Notes: generated from the sequence alone by a model not told the origin. Numbered from the stretch's first letter, positions 43,459 through 51,876 are shown. The stretch: DNA of 64,000 nt from Marinibacterium profundimaris (GCF_002210095.1 NZ_AQQR01000004.1:62001-126000), one strand, 5' to 3'. Numbers and translations are program-made.

Positions 43459-43775
43459 CGCGGGCGGGGCGGCCGATGGTCTCCGCCCTGCCCTCGCCGT
43501 TCATCGCGGTCGCGGCGGGATGGGGCGCGTCCGCCGGGTTCGCCCTGCTGCGACGGTAGCGCGGGCGGGGCGGCCGATGGTCTCCGCCCTGCCCTCGCCG
43601 TTCATCGCGGTCGCGGCGGGATGGGGCGCGACCGCCGGGGTCGCTCAGCTGCGAAAGTAGCGCAGGCGGGGCCGCCGATGGTCTGCGCCCTGCCCTCGCC
43701 GTTCTTCGCGGTGGCGGCGGAATGGGGCGCGCCCGCCGGGGTCGCCCTGCTGCGAAAGTCGCGCGGGCGGAGAGG
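43372..43775 (+). repeat. 101-bp tandem repeat, four copies, first one inside the TIGR02186 gene
   Basis: Units start with CCGATGGTCT at 43372, 43473, 43574 and 43675. Copy 1 encodes the C-terminal membrane helix and stop codon of the TIGR02186 protein; copies 2 and 3 are very alike, and copy 4 has drifted further. Since 101 is not a multiple of three, the copies do not extend the protein. It looks like duplication of the gene's 3' end with later decay. Confidence 0.92.
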
Positions 43776-44114
43776 CTGCGCCGGAGTATTTTTCCAAAGG
43801 TGAAACCAGGGGCGTGGCGCGCAAATCCCTAACGCACCGTTAAAACGCCGCTGTAACCCCTTGATTTCCAAAGGGCGGCCAAGTGTCCCACGCGTGGGAC
43901 ACGCTCCACGCCCTGTCTTCTTCTTGGTCCCAAATACCTCCCGCCGGAGGCGTCCGCACTCTCCCCCGGCGCCACGAACCGATCAGGGACGCCATGCCCG
44001 CAGCCGCACCACGGCCGGACCCTTCGCGCGCCGTCCCCTGCTTCATCTTTGCCCAAATACCTCATTCCCCGGCCCCAGCCTGGCGCCGTCAGAACAGAAG
44101 AAGGCGCCCCGGGA
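43776..44114. repeat. Second double-hairpin element with three CTTCTTCTTGG-type motifs
   Basis: Contains a minus-strand variant motif (43783-43805), the hairpin CCCTTGATTTCCAAAGGG (43858-43875), the 20-bp perfect palindrome GTGTCCCACGCGTGGGACAC (43883-43902), a plus-strand motif (43917-43941) and a diverged one (44041-44063). The core repeats the arrangement at 31355-31438. No protein gene is credible here. Confidence 0.8.
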
Positions 44115-44843
44115 TCAGCCCCGGCCGATATAGGGCATCTTTGTCGCCATGACGGTCATGAACTGGACATTCGCCTCCAGCGGCAGGCCCGCCATGTAAA
44201 GAAGCGCGTCGGTGACGTTCTTCACGTCCATCGACGGATCCGGCTCCTGCCCCGCGGCAATGGCCCGCTCGTGCTGCTCGGCCACCATGTCGGTGCGGGC
44301 GTTGCCGATGTCGATCTGCCCGCAGGCGATGTCGAACGGCCGCCCGTCAAGGCTCAGCGTCCGGGTCAGCCCGGTGACGGCATGCTTGGTCGCGGTATAG
44401 CTGACCGACCCGTCGCGCGGCACATGGGCCGAGATCGAGCCGTTGTTCACGATGCGCCCGCCCTGCGGATCCTGCCGCCGCATGTGTTTGAAGGCCTGCC
44501 GCGCGCAGAGGAACATGCCGGTGAGGTTCACGTTCACCACCTGCAGCCAGCTCTCCACCGGCACCTCGTCGATCGGGCCGGCATGGCCGAACATGCCCGC
44601 ATTGTTGAACAGCATGTCCAGCCGCCCGGTCTGTTCGACGAAACCGTCGAAGGCCTGTTCCACCGCGTCAGGATCGGTCACGTCGCAGGGCAGGACGACG
44701 GCGCGGTCCTGGCCCTGCGCCACCGCCTCGAGCCGGTCGGCACGGCGGGCGATCAGGCCGACGGTCCAGCCCGCATCGAGAAAGGCGCGCGCGGTGGCCT
44801 CGCCGATGCCGGAGCTTGCCCCGGTGATGATGATGGTGCTCAT
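44115..44843 (-). CDS. Short-chain dehydrogenase/reductase
   Basis: A 242-residue classical SDR. The NAD(P) loop is 'IIITGASSGIGEATARAF' at the N-terminus, 'NNAGMFG' follows, and the catalytic Tyr/Lys pair is in 'VSYTATKHAVTG'. Similar proteins are annotated as short-chain alcohol dehydrogenases, but the substrate cannot be read from sequence. The start overlaps the stop of the helicase gene (ATGA), so it is at the end of the luxR-luxI-helicase transcript. Confidence 0.9.
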   Translation of the reverse strand: MSTIIITGASSGIGEATARAFLDAGWTVGLIARRADRLEAVAQGQDRAVVLPCDVTDPDAVEQAFDGFVEQTGRLDMLFNNAGMFGHAGPIDEVPVESWLQVVNVNLTGMFLCARQAFKHMRRQDPQGGRIVNNGSISAHVPRDGSVSYTATKHAVTGLTRTLSLDGRPFDIACGQIDIGNARTDMVAEQHERAIAAGQEPDPSMDVKNVTDALLYMAGLPLEANVQFMTVMATKMPYIGRG

Positions 44844-46372
44844 GGTTCCTCCCCTTCCAGTTCAAGTGCCGCTGCAGGCGCGGCGCGCAGGTCTTCGGTG
44901 CTCAGTGGCATCGTCGGTTTTGCCAGCCGGTTGCGGACCACCCAGATCAGCCGCTCCTGTGCGCGGGTGATCGCGACATAGGCCAGCCGTTTCCACAGCG
45001 GCTGCCCCGCCTCCACCCGCCCTGTCCGCGCGGCGGCAAAAAGGTCGGGGGCGAAGACCTGAACGGTGTCCCATTGCGAGCCCTGCGCCTTGTGGATCGT
45101 CACCGCCGCGCCGTGCAGGAAGGTCGCGCCCATGCGGGCGGCGAAGGGGATGAAGGGCTCTTCCTCTTCCGGCTTCTCGATCTTCACGATCGACGCGGCA
45201 GAGACCTGCGGATCCTCGGCGCCGATCACGTGCAGCCGCGAAAACCCCGGCTTGCGCCCGGGACCAAGATAGACCACCTGCGCCCCCTTGATCAGGCCCC
45301 GCGCCTCGAGATCCAACCGGCGCTTGCGGTGTTTCAGGGGCAGTTCGATCCCGTCGCAGATCAGCGGCTCGCCGGGCAGGAGCGCATCCTCGGGCGCGCC
45401 ATAGACCGTGCGGAAGGCGTTGATCAGGCGGATCCGGGTGACATTGCGCCAGACCAGCACGGGCGAGCGCGCCATCAGGTCGACCTCCACCCGCTGGCCC
45501 CAGACGACGCGGTCGTCCTGGCGGGATTTCTCCTCGACCATGCGTTCGAAATCCTCGAAGCGCAGGTCCGGGTCGGCCAGCGCATGGGCGAGGTCGAGGA
45601 TCGGGTTGTCGGCCTCCTGCCGGTGAATGCGCGAGAGCATCAGCTTGCGCGGCTCGGGCAGCGCGTCAAAGACCATGGAGCCGGACTGGTTCACCGGGGC
45701 CAGCTGCGCGGGATCGCCGAACAGGAGGAGGGTCGGGAAGATCTCTTTCAGATCCTCGAACTGGCGGTCGTCGAGCATCGAACTTTCATCGACGAATCCG
45801 ATGTCCAGCGGGCCTTCGCGCCGCTTCCAGCCGGTGATGAAATCGGACCCGCGCAGCCCGATCGCGGCCAGCGTGCCGGGGATGGACTTGTTCGCCTTGT
45901 AAAGCGCGGCGGCGCGGTCGAGCGTTTCGTCCGAGAGGTCCTCGATCACGGGGCGCTCCTCGACGCTGCCGGCCAGCCAGTCGGCGAGCTTTTCGTATTC
46001 CGGATCATAGACGGGCGTGTAGAGGATGCGGTGGATCGTGGTGGCCGGCACCCCGCGCAGGCGCAGGACCGAGGCCGCCTTGTTGGTGGGCGCCAGGATC
46101 GCCAGCGTGCGGCGGTCGGACTTGCGGCGGCTTTCGTAATCGCCGGAGACGACCTCGACCCCCGCCTCGGCCAGGGCCTTGTAGAGTTCAGCCAGAAGGA
46201 GGGTCTTGCCCGATCCGGCCTTGCCGATCACGGCGGCGACGCCGGCGCCGTCGGATCTGGGCGGGATCAGCAGGCCATCGTCGAGGTTGACGCCGGCCTT
46301 GCGCAGCATCTCGGTGACGCTGTCGTAAGCCGTGGCCTGGTCGTCGGAAAAGGTAAGCGCGGGGACCGTCAT
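44840..46372 (-). CDS. ATP-dependent RecD-like DNA helicase
   Basis: A 510-residue superfamily 1 helicase of the RecD/Dda type. Walker A is 'GKAGSGKTLLLAEL' near residue 50, motif Ia 'ILAPTNKAASVLR', Walker B 'DIGFVDESSMLDD', and the C-terminal UvrD-like motifs 'HKAQGSQWDTVQVFAPD' and 'YVAITRAQERLIWV'. No RecB/RecC are nearby, so it is a stand-alone helicase, common in Rhodobacterales. Start at 46372 fits the family better than the upstream codons. It lies 42 bp downstream of luxI. Confidence 0.9.
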   Translation of the reverse strand: MTVPALTFSDDQATAYDSVTEMLRKAGVNLDDGLLIPPRSDGAGVAAVIGKAGSGKTLLLAELYKALAEAGVEVVSGDYESRRKSDRRTLAILAPTNKAASVLRLRGVPATTIHRILYTPVYDPEYEKLADWLAGSVEERPVIEDLSDETLDRAAALYKANKSIPGTLAAIGLRGSDFITGWKRREGPLDIGFVDESSMLDDRQFEDLKEIFPTLLLFGDPAQLAPVNQSGSMVFDALPEPRKLMLSRIHRQEADNPILDLAHALADPDLRFEDFERMVEEKSRQDDRVVWGQRVEVDLMARSPVLVWRNVTRIRLINAFRTVYGAPEDALLPGEPLICDGIELPLKHRKRRLDLEARGLIKGAQVVYLGPGRKPGFSRLHVIGAEDPQVSAASIVKIEKPEEEEPFIPFAARMGATFLHGAAVTIHKAQGSQWDTVQVFAPDLFAAARTGRVEAGQPLWKRLAYVAITRAQERLIWVVRNRLAKPTMPLSTEDLRAAPAAALELEGEEP

Positions 46373-46414
46373 GGCGCGACCATAAGGCCGCGCCTGCACG
46401 GGCGCCAGATGGGC

Positions 46415-47053
46415 TCAGGCGGTTTTGGCGAACATCGGGCGGACAGGGCCGCCGAAATCGCGATCGAACCAGCGGCGCGACATCGTGGGCGAGACCCGGG
46501 CGCGGACCGCGACCTTCGATTGCGCCGCTTCGGAGAATTCCCAGAGCCCGACCGAGATTTCGTCCCGGCCTTCGCCCCGGCTGCCGAGGATTTCGGGGCA
46601 GGAGCCGATGGCGCGGTAGATGCGGCGCATGCGGGCGTCGAAGACACCGACGAAATGGCGGATGCCGAAGCCGGTCATGACCTCTCCGCCGCCGAGCATG
46701 AGGGCCGCGGCGACATTGGATTTCGCGTCCTTGGACAGGCAGAAGCGGGTGCATTCCCAGATCAATGGCGAGACGACGGCGCCCCCGCCCATGATGTCGC
46801 TGAAGACATCGTTGACCATGGTGGGGCCGGTGGTGGGCAGGAAACGCATGGAGCCGCCATGGCTGCCGTCGTCGTTCTGCCAGATAACGTAGAGCGGATC
46901 GAGCGCGTCATATGCGTCGCGTTCCTCGCCCGCGTCGTTCACCTGGACAGGCCAGCCCAGGCGATCGCGGAACTGGCAGGTGCGGTCGCGGAACATGGAG
47001 CGGGCGAGTGCGGGATGCTTGTGAAGGTCGTGAGCATAGATGTAGCGCAGCAT
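46415..47053 (-). CDS. luxI: Acyl-homoserine-lactone synthase (LuxI family)
   Basis: A 212-residue autoinducer synthase. The substrate-fold marks are 'RSMFRDRTCQFRDRLGWPV' (conserved R and W region), 'DALDPLYVIW', 'GSMRFLPTTGPTMVNDVF' and 'WECTRFCL', with the conserved E/R pair. It makes an N-acyl-homoserine lactone from an acyl-ACP and SAM. The luxR gene is directly upstream on the same strand, after a 152-bp gap. An imperfect inverted repeat, AAGATCGCC-N7-GGCGGTCTT (47104-47128), lies 51 bp before its start. Confidence 0.93.
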   Translation of the reverse strand: MLRYIYAHDLHKHPALARSMFRDRTCQFRDRLGWPVQVNDAGEERDAYDALDPLYVIWQNDDGSHGGSMRFLPTTGPTMVNDVFSDIMGGGAVVSPLIWECTRFCLSKDAKSNVAAALMLGGGEVMTGFGIRHFVGVFDARMRRIYRAIGSCPEILGSRGEGRDEISVGLWEFSEAAQSKVAVRARVSPTMSRRWFDRDFGGPVRPMFAKTA

Positions 47054-47205
47054 TGGATGTCCCCTTCGTCGTGCGATGGGGAAAGCCTGCGTTGATCTTG
47101 GTTAAGATCGCCTCGGACCGGCGGTCTTGGTGTTAACTGTTTCGGGCGCAACACCCCCTCGCCCGCCCTGGCAGGCGGTCTCGGTCCCCGGGGACAGGGG
47201 GCGGG

Positions 47206-47946
47206 TCAGACCATGATCAGCCCCCGGGCCAGCGCCCGGGCGACGGCATGGGTGGTGTTCATCGCACCCAGCTTGAACCGGGCGCTTTCGATATAGACCC
47301 GCAGCGTGTGTTCCGAGATCGACAGAGTCTCGGCGGTCTGCGCGCGGCTGTAGCCCATGGCCAGCAGGGTCATCGCATCGACCTCGCGGGGCGACAGGGT
47401 CTGGGCCGCCTCGGGCTGCCGGTTGGGTTCGAATTCCAGAGCCTTCCGGTTGAAGTAGTGGGCGATCAGGATCAGATCGCGGCTGTGGGCGGCGGTGAAG
47501 GCGGACCAGACATCATCGTCGCAATCGTGGCTGACGGTGAAGAGCGCGAATTGCCCGTTCGGCCCCCGGATCGGCACGGAAAACCCCTGGTTGCCGACCC
47601 CGTATGCCCGCGCCTCCTGCAGGAAGGCGCGCGCCGCCTTGCCCGTCCAGTCCAGCCGCTTCCAGTCCACCGGGTGAAACCGCTGGTAGCAGCCGATGAT
47701 CACCGGATCGATGCGGATGTAATTCTGCTGCAGGTATCGCTCACGCCAGGCGTTCGCATAGGTGCCGCAGCCATATTGTTCGCCGGCGCTGTCGACCCAG
47801 TGATAGACCACGTGATTGATCCCGTAGAGATCGCGGATCTCCTCGGTGGCCCGTTGAAGTCCCTCAAGCTCGCTGGTGTCGTCCAGCGCCTCGAGAATCC
47901 TGTTCAGGTCGTCCTGTCGCGTTATCTTGGAGCCGTCCACGCGCAT
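47206..47946 (-). CDS. luxR: LuxR family autoinducer-binding regulator
   Basis: A 246-residue regulator. The N-terminal autoinducer-binding domain (about residues 20-165) includes 'GINHVVYHWVDSAGEQYG', 'WRERYLQQNYIRIDPVI' and 'FSVPIRGPNGQFALFTV', with the conserved W, Y, D and G of the family. The C-terminal GerE helix-turn-helix is 'LSPREVDAMTLLAMGYSRAQTAETLSISEHTLRVY' in two conserved pieces. It pairs with luxI downstream. The start is 47946 or the GTG at 47940, which has the better GGAG spacing. The N-terminus overlaps the small upstream gene. Confidence 0.92.
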   Translation of the reverse strand: MRVDGSKITRQDDLNRILEALDDTSELEGLQRATEEIRDLYGINHVVYHWVDSAGEQYGCGTYANAWRERYLQQNYIRIDPVIIGCYQRFHPVDWKRLDWTGKAARAFLQEARAYGVGNQGFSVPIRGPNGQFALFTVSHDCDDDVWSAFTAAHSRDLILIAHYFNRKALEFEPNRQPEAAQTLSPREVDAMTLLAMGYSRAQTAETLSISEHTLRVYIESARFKLGAMNTTHAVARALARGLIMV

Positions 47947-48088
47947 TCTCCGCCTGGGACGCAATCTCGGCCGCCGCGATGAGAGTGGCATCATCCAGTT
48001 GCTCGGCCAGGTTTGTCATTCCGTTGGCCGTGGCAAAGGATTTCAGGTCGGCGAGAACGTCCAGTATCCAATCGTTCTGCATGGTCAT
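47864..48088 (-). CDS. Small protein gene overlapping the luxR start
   Basis: A 74-residue frame starting 'MTMQNDWILDVLADLKSFATANGMTNLAEQLDDATL'. AGGAG lies 5 nt before the ATG, one of the best ribosome sites in the locus, and the first 48 residues look like folded protein (helical, leucine-spaced). The last 27 residues read across the luxR start and are low-complexity. I know of similar small proteins before luxR genes in Rhodobacterales but cannot name a family. It may couple luxR translation or act as a co-regulator. Confidence 0.6.
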   Translation of the reverse strand: MTMQNDWILDVLADLKSFATANGMTNLAEQLDDATLIAAAEIASQAENARGRLQDNATGRPEQDSRGAGRHQRA

Positions 48089-48116
48089 GCTCGCTCCTAG
48101 AGAGTTAATGAGTGCT

Positions 48117-48147
48117 TAACACAACCATAGCATGCGCCCTTGTGTTA
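48117..48147. promoter_or_regulatory. Inverted repeat upstream of the quorum-sensing genes
   Basis: TAACACAA (48117-48124) and TTGTGTTA (48140-48147) are exact inverted 8-bp arms, 15 bp apart, around a GCATGC centre, 28 bp before the start of the small gene that leads the luxR-luxI run. It is longer-spaced than a normal 20-bp lux box. A control site for the locus is plausible. Confidence 0.45.
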
Positions 48148-48237
48148 GGACATTCGCGGGTTTTTTCTCCCCAGATCTGGTGAGGGGGGGCCGGGCCAAG
48201 GTCTTGAAATGCGGCGACCGTGCTTTGAAACGCAAAC

Positions 48238-48259
48238 CGCCCGCTCTGTCGAGCGGGCG
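48238..48259 (-). terminator. Terminator of the ccr gene
   Basis: CGCCCGCTC and GAGCGGGCG form a perfect 9-bp stem with a 4-nt loop 28 bp after the ccr stop. Read on the minus strand it is followed by a T-rich GTTTGCGTTTC. A single consensus DnaA box, TTATCCACA, is close by at 48270-48278. Confidence 0.75.
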
Positions 48260-48286
48260 ATTCGGGCAGTTATCCACAGGGCCGGG

Positions 48287-49576
48287 TCAGCGGCGGCCGG
48301 CTTCCAGCGCGTCCTCGAAGGTGCGCAGTCCGGTCCGCGGCGCCTGAACCAGGACCGACATGTTGCCCGGCAGATGCTCGTTGCGTCGCATCTTCATGTG
48401 GGCGGCCGGAAGCTCCTTCCACTCGAAGACCTCGGACATGCAGGGGTCCAGCCGGCGTTCCAGCATCAGCTTGTTGGCCGCGGCCGCCTGCTTGAGATGG
48501 GCGAAATGCGACCCCTGCACCCTCTTCTGGTGCATCCAGAGATAGCGGACATCGAAGGTGCAGTTGAAGCCGGTGGTGCCGGCGCAGATGACAACCATGC
48601 CGCCCTTCTTCACCACGAAGGTGGAGACCGGGAAGGTCGATTCACCGGGGTGTTCGAAGACGATGTCGACGTTGTTGCCCTTGCCGGTGATGTCCCAGAT
48701 CGCCTTGCCGAAGCTGCGCGCCTCCTTGAACCACGTCGCGTATTCCGGCGTGTTCACGGTGGGCAGCTGGCCCCAGCAGTCGAAATCCTTGCGGTTCAGC
48801 ACGCCCTTGGCGCCCAGGCTCATGACGAAGTCGCGCTTTGTCTCGTCCGAGATCACGCCGATCGCATTCGCCCCCGCAGTGTTCACCAGCTGGATCGCAT
48901 AGGAGCCAAGGCCCCCCGAGGCGCCCCAGACCAGCACATTCATGCCCGGCTTCAGCTCGTGCGGCGGGTGGCCGAAGAGCATCCGGTAGGCGGTGGCCAG
49001 TGTCAGCGTATAGCAGGCGGCCTCTTCCCAGGTCAGGTGCTTGGGCCGTGGCATGAGCTGCTGCGCCTGGACGCGGGTGAACTGGCTGAAGGACCCGTCC
49101 GGGGTTTCATAGCCCCAGATCCGCTGGCTGGGTGAATACATCGGGTCGCCGCCGTTGCATTCCTCGTCATCGCCGTCGTCCTGGTTGCAGTGGATGACGA
49201 CCTCATCCCCGACCTTCCAGGTCTTCACGTTTGAACCGACGGCCCAGACGATGCCCGACGCATCGGAGCCCGCGACATGATAGGGCGCGCCATGTCCGTC
49301 AAAGGGCGAGATCGGCTGACCAAGCGCGGCCCAGACACCGTTGTAATTGATCCCGGCCGCCATCACGAGGACCAGCACGTCGTGGCTGTCGAGCTCGGGC
49401 ACGTCGACGACCTCTTCCATCATGGCCGTGTCCGGTTCGCCGTGGCGCTCCTTGCGGATCGCCCATGCGTACATCTTCTTGGGCACGAAGCCCATCGGGG
49501 GCATCTCCCCCATCTCGTACAGGTCCTTCTCCGGCGCCTCGTATTGGGCAATGCCGCTTTCGGTATCCAATGCCAT
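48287..49576 (-). CDS. ccrA: Crotonyl-CoA carboxylase/reductase
   Basis: A 429-residue MDR-family enzyme that reductively carboxylates crotonyl-CoA to ethylmalonyl-CoA with NADPH and CO2, the key step of the ethylmalonyl-CoA pathway. The sequence is unmistakable: 'YEMGEMPPMGFVPKKMYAWAIRKERHG', 'VAGSDASGIVWAVGSNV', 'NVLVWGASGGLGSYAIQL' and 'NIDIVFEHPGE'-like 'NVDIVFEHPGESTFPVS'. I choose the ATG at 49576 since AGGAGG lies 5 nt before it; an earlier ATG at 49600 precedes that site. It is divergent from ecm. Confidence 0.97.
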   Translation of the reverse strand: MALDTESGIAQYEAPEKDLYEMGEMPPMGFVPKKMYAWAIRKERHGEPDTAMMEEVVDVPELDSHDVLVLVMAAGINYNGVWAALGQPISPFDGHGAPYHVAGSDASGIVWAVGSNVKTWKVGDEVVIHCNQDDGDDEECNGGDPMYSPSQRIWGYETPDGSFSQFTRVQAQQLMPRPKHLTWEEAACYTLTLATAYRMLFGHPPHELKPGMNVLVWGASGGLGSYAIQLVNTAGANAIGVISDETKRDFVMSLGAKGVLNRKDFDCWGQLPTVNTPEYATWFKEARSFGKAIWDITGKGNNVDIVFEHPGESTFPVSTFVVKKGGMVVICAGTTGFNCTFDVRYLWMHQKRVQGSHFAHLKQAAAANKLMLERRLDPCMSEVFEWKELPAAHMKMRRNEHLPGNMSVLVQAPRTGLRTFEDALEAGRR

Positions 49577-49908
49577 TAGAGCCTCCTGATCCTCAGCCAT
49601 GTCGTGCCGCGCCGCAGAAGGCGCTGGTCAGAACGTGACCTAGAAATATCCGCGCAATATTGCAACACCAAATCTATCTGTTTTGTAATTTTATGACCCA
49701 GCAGGTGCAGAAAAAGCCTTCGCGCCTGCGGCATCCGCCCGGATATGCCCTGAGATGCGTCGGATTGGGGTCAAGAGGACGGTTGTGAACGCCACACCGA
49801 CGCCAATCCGCCGACGCCGCATTGCAGCGAATTGACAAGGACTGATACTTTCGGTTTAGACGGACGAAACGCAAGATTATTTCCCCATTTGACCTGAGGG
49901 ACCCTGTC
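49577..49908. promoter_or_regulatory. Divergent ccr-ecm control region
   Basis: This 332-bp gap is clearly AT-richer than its flanks between 49640 and 49700. It contains the perfect palindrome GCAATATTGC at 49654-49663, 78 bp before ccr, and a possible ecm promoter with TTGACA (49832-49837), 17 bp and TTTAGA (49855-49860). The palindrome is a candidate site for a short-chain acyl-CoA regulator of the ScfR/RamB type, whose sites are TTTGC-based; this is inference. Confidence 0.5.
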
Positions 49909-51876
49909 ATGACCGAGACCCCAAAAGACCGCCCCTGGCTGATCCGCACCTATGCGGGCCATTCCACCGCCCAGGCATCGAACGCGCTTTACCGAAGCAA
50001 CCTGGCCAAGGGGCAGACCGGCCTGTCGGTGGCCTTCGATCTGCCGACCCAGACGGGATACGACAGCGATCACGTGCTGGCCCGTGGCGAAGTCGGCAAG
50101 GTCGGCGTGCCGGTCTGCCACCTGGGCGACATGCGGGTGCTGTTCGACCAGATCCCCCTGGACCAGATGAACACCTCGATGACGATCAATGCCACGGCCC
50201 CCTGGCTGCTGGCGCTTTACATTGCGGTGGCCGAGGAACAGGGCGCGGATATCGCGACCCTGCAGGGCACGGTGCAAAACGACCTGATCAAGGAATACCT
50301 GTCGCGCGGCACCTACATCTGCCCGCCAAAGCCATCCCTTCGGATGATTGCGGACGTCGCCGAGTATTGTTATGCCCACGTACCGAAGTGGAATCCGATG
50401 AACGTCTGCTCCTACCATTTGCAGGAAGCAGGCGCGACTCCGGAACAGGAACTGGCCTTTGCCCTTGCGACGGGACAGGCCGTTTTGGACGAGCTGCAAC
50501 CAAGGGTTGCAGACGCCGATTTTCCGCGACTTGTCAGTCGTATTTCATTCTTCGTTAACGCGGGTATCCGGTTTGTGACCGAAATGTGCAAGATGCGCGC
50601 ATTTGTGGATCTTTGGGACGAGATTTGTGAAACGCGTTACGGTGTGACTGATCCCCGGTATCGCCGGTTTCGTTATGGTGTCCAGGTCAATTCTCTTGGA
50701 CTGACAGAACAACAGCCGGAAAACAACGTTTACCGTATATTAATTGAAATGCTGGCTGTCACTCTTTCAAAGAAGGCCAGAGCCCGCGCCGTGCAATTGC
50801 CGGCCTGGAACGAAGCGCTCGGCCTGCCCCGTCCCTGGGATCAGCAATGGTCGATGCGCATGCAGCAGATCCTCGCCTACGAGACAGACCTGCTGGAGTA
50901 CGAGGATCTCTTCGACGGCAATCCCGCGGTGGACCGCAAGGTGGAGGCGCTGAAAGACGGCGCCCGCGCCGAACTGGCCAATCTCGATTCAATGGGCGGC
51001 GCGGTTGCCGCGATCGACTACATGAAGTCCCGGCTGGTAGAGTCGAATGCCGAACGGCTGAACCGGATCGAAGCCGGGGAAACAGTTGTGGTCGGCGTCA
51101 ATCGCTTTACCACGTCCGAGCCTTCTCCGCTTATGACCGAGGGCGGCGATATCATGGTCGTCAATCCCGAGGTCGAACAGGAACAGATTGATAGACTGAA
51201 TGCCTGGCGCGCGGAGCGGGACGAGGAAAAGGTGATCAAAGCCTTGGAATCCCTTCGCAAAGCCGCCGCATCCGGGGCCAATATCATGCCACCTTCGATT
51301 GCCGCAGCAAAGGCGGGTGTGACAACCGGGGAATGGGCCGAAGAGATGCGGCGGGCCCACGGCACCTATCGCGGCCCGACCGGCGTATCGCGTGGCGTGT
51401 CCAACAAGACCGAGGGTCTGGACGACTTGCGCGAGATGGTCGACACGGTCAGCGACAGGCTTGGGCGCCGGCTGAATTTCATGGTTGGCAAGCCCGGCCT
51501 CGACGGCCATTCCAATGGCGCGGAGCAGATTGCCTTCCGCGCGCGCGACTGTGGAATGGACATTACCTACGACGGGATTCGCCTCACGCCGGCGGAAATC
51601 GTGGCCGATCTGAAGGAAAAAGACAGCCACGTGCTTGGTCTTTCAATTCTTTCCGGCAGTCATTTGCCCTTGGTTCACGAGGTCATGACGCTAATGCGCG
51701 ACAGCGGACTGGGTCATATTCCCGTGATCGTCGGGGGCATTATTCCGGACAAGGATGCCGATGCGCTGCGGGCCGGGGGAGTCGCCAAAGTCTACACACC
51801 AAAAGATTTCGAGCTGAATTCGATAATGATGGACATCGTCAGGCTCGCGGATCCGGCATCAGTGGCTGCAGAATAG
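49909..51876 (+). CDS. ecm: Ethylmalonyl-CoA mutase (adenosylcobalamin-dependent)
   Basis: A 655-residue single-chain mutase converting ethylmalonyl-CoA to methylsuccinyl-CoA. The catalytic barrel shows 'GHSTAQASNALYRSNLAKGQTGLSVAFDLPTQTGYDSDH' in consecutive pieces, and the C-terminal B12 domain has D532-G-H534-S-N-G in 'GKPGLDGHSNGAEQ' with 'SILSGSH' and 'VGGIIP'. Length and the short N-terminus separate it from methylmalonyl-CoA mutase, as does the ccr neighbour. Its second half uses visibly more A/T third bases than neighbouring genes (for example 50521-50790). B12 would come from a pathway including cobU and cobC at 19.6-20.7 kb. Confidence 0.95.
   Translation: MTETPKDRPWLIRTYAGHSTAQASNALYRSNLAKGQTGLSVAFDLPTQTGYDSDHVLARGEVGKVGVPVCHLGDMRVLFDQIPLDQMNTSMTINATAPWLLALYIAVAEEQGADIATLQGTVQNDLIKEYLSRGTYICPPKPSLRMIADVAEYCYAHVPKWNPMNVCSYHLQEAGATPEQELAFALATGQAVLDELQPRVADADFPRLVSRISFFVNAGIRFVTEMCKMRAFVDLWDEICETRYGVTDPRYRRFRYGVQVNSLGLTEQQPENNVYRILIEMLAVTLSKKARARAVQLPAWNEALGLPRPWDQQWSMRMQQILAYETDLLEYEDLFDGNPAVDRKVEALKDGARAELANLDSMGGAVAAIDYMKSRLVESNAERLNRIEAGETVVVGVNRFTTSEPSPLMTEGGDIMVVNPEVEQEQIDRLNAWRAERDEEKVIKALESLRKAAASGANIMPPSIAAAKAGVTTGEWAEEMRRAHGTYRGPTGVSRGVSNKTEGLDDLREMVDTVSDRLGRRLNFMVGKPGLDGHSNGAEQIAFRARDCGMDITYDGIRLTPAEIVADLKEKDSHVLGLSILSGSHLPLVHEVMTLMRDSGLGHIPVIVGGIIPDKDADALRAGGVAKVYTPKDFELNSIMMDIVRLADPASVAAE

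Noticed and set aside
43372-43775. Regular repeats considered as a CRISPR array
   Set aside because: The 101-bp units are contiguous without variable spacers, the first unit is coding, and there are no cas genes.
43861-44152. Overlapping short frames around the palindrome at 43883 (peptides containing SHAWDT)
   Set aside because: They are readings of the palindromic repeat and its flanks; the same peptide appears at 31380 only because the repeat does.
47104-47128. AAGATCGCC-N7-GGCGGTCTT before luxI as a lux box
   Set aside because: It is imperfect, 25 bp long, and does not resemble the ACCTG/CTGTC-type lux boxes known to me; mentioned under luxI only.
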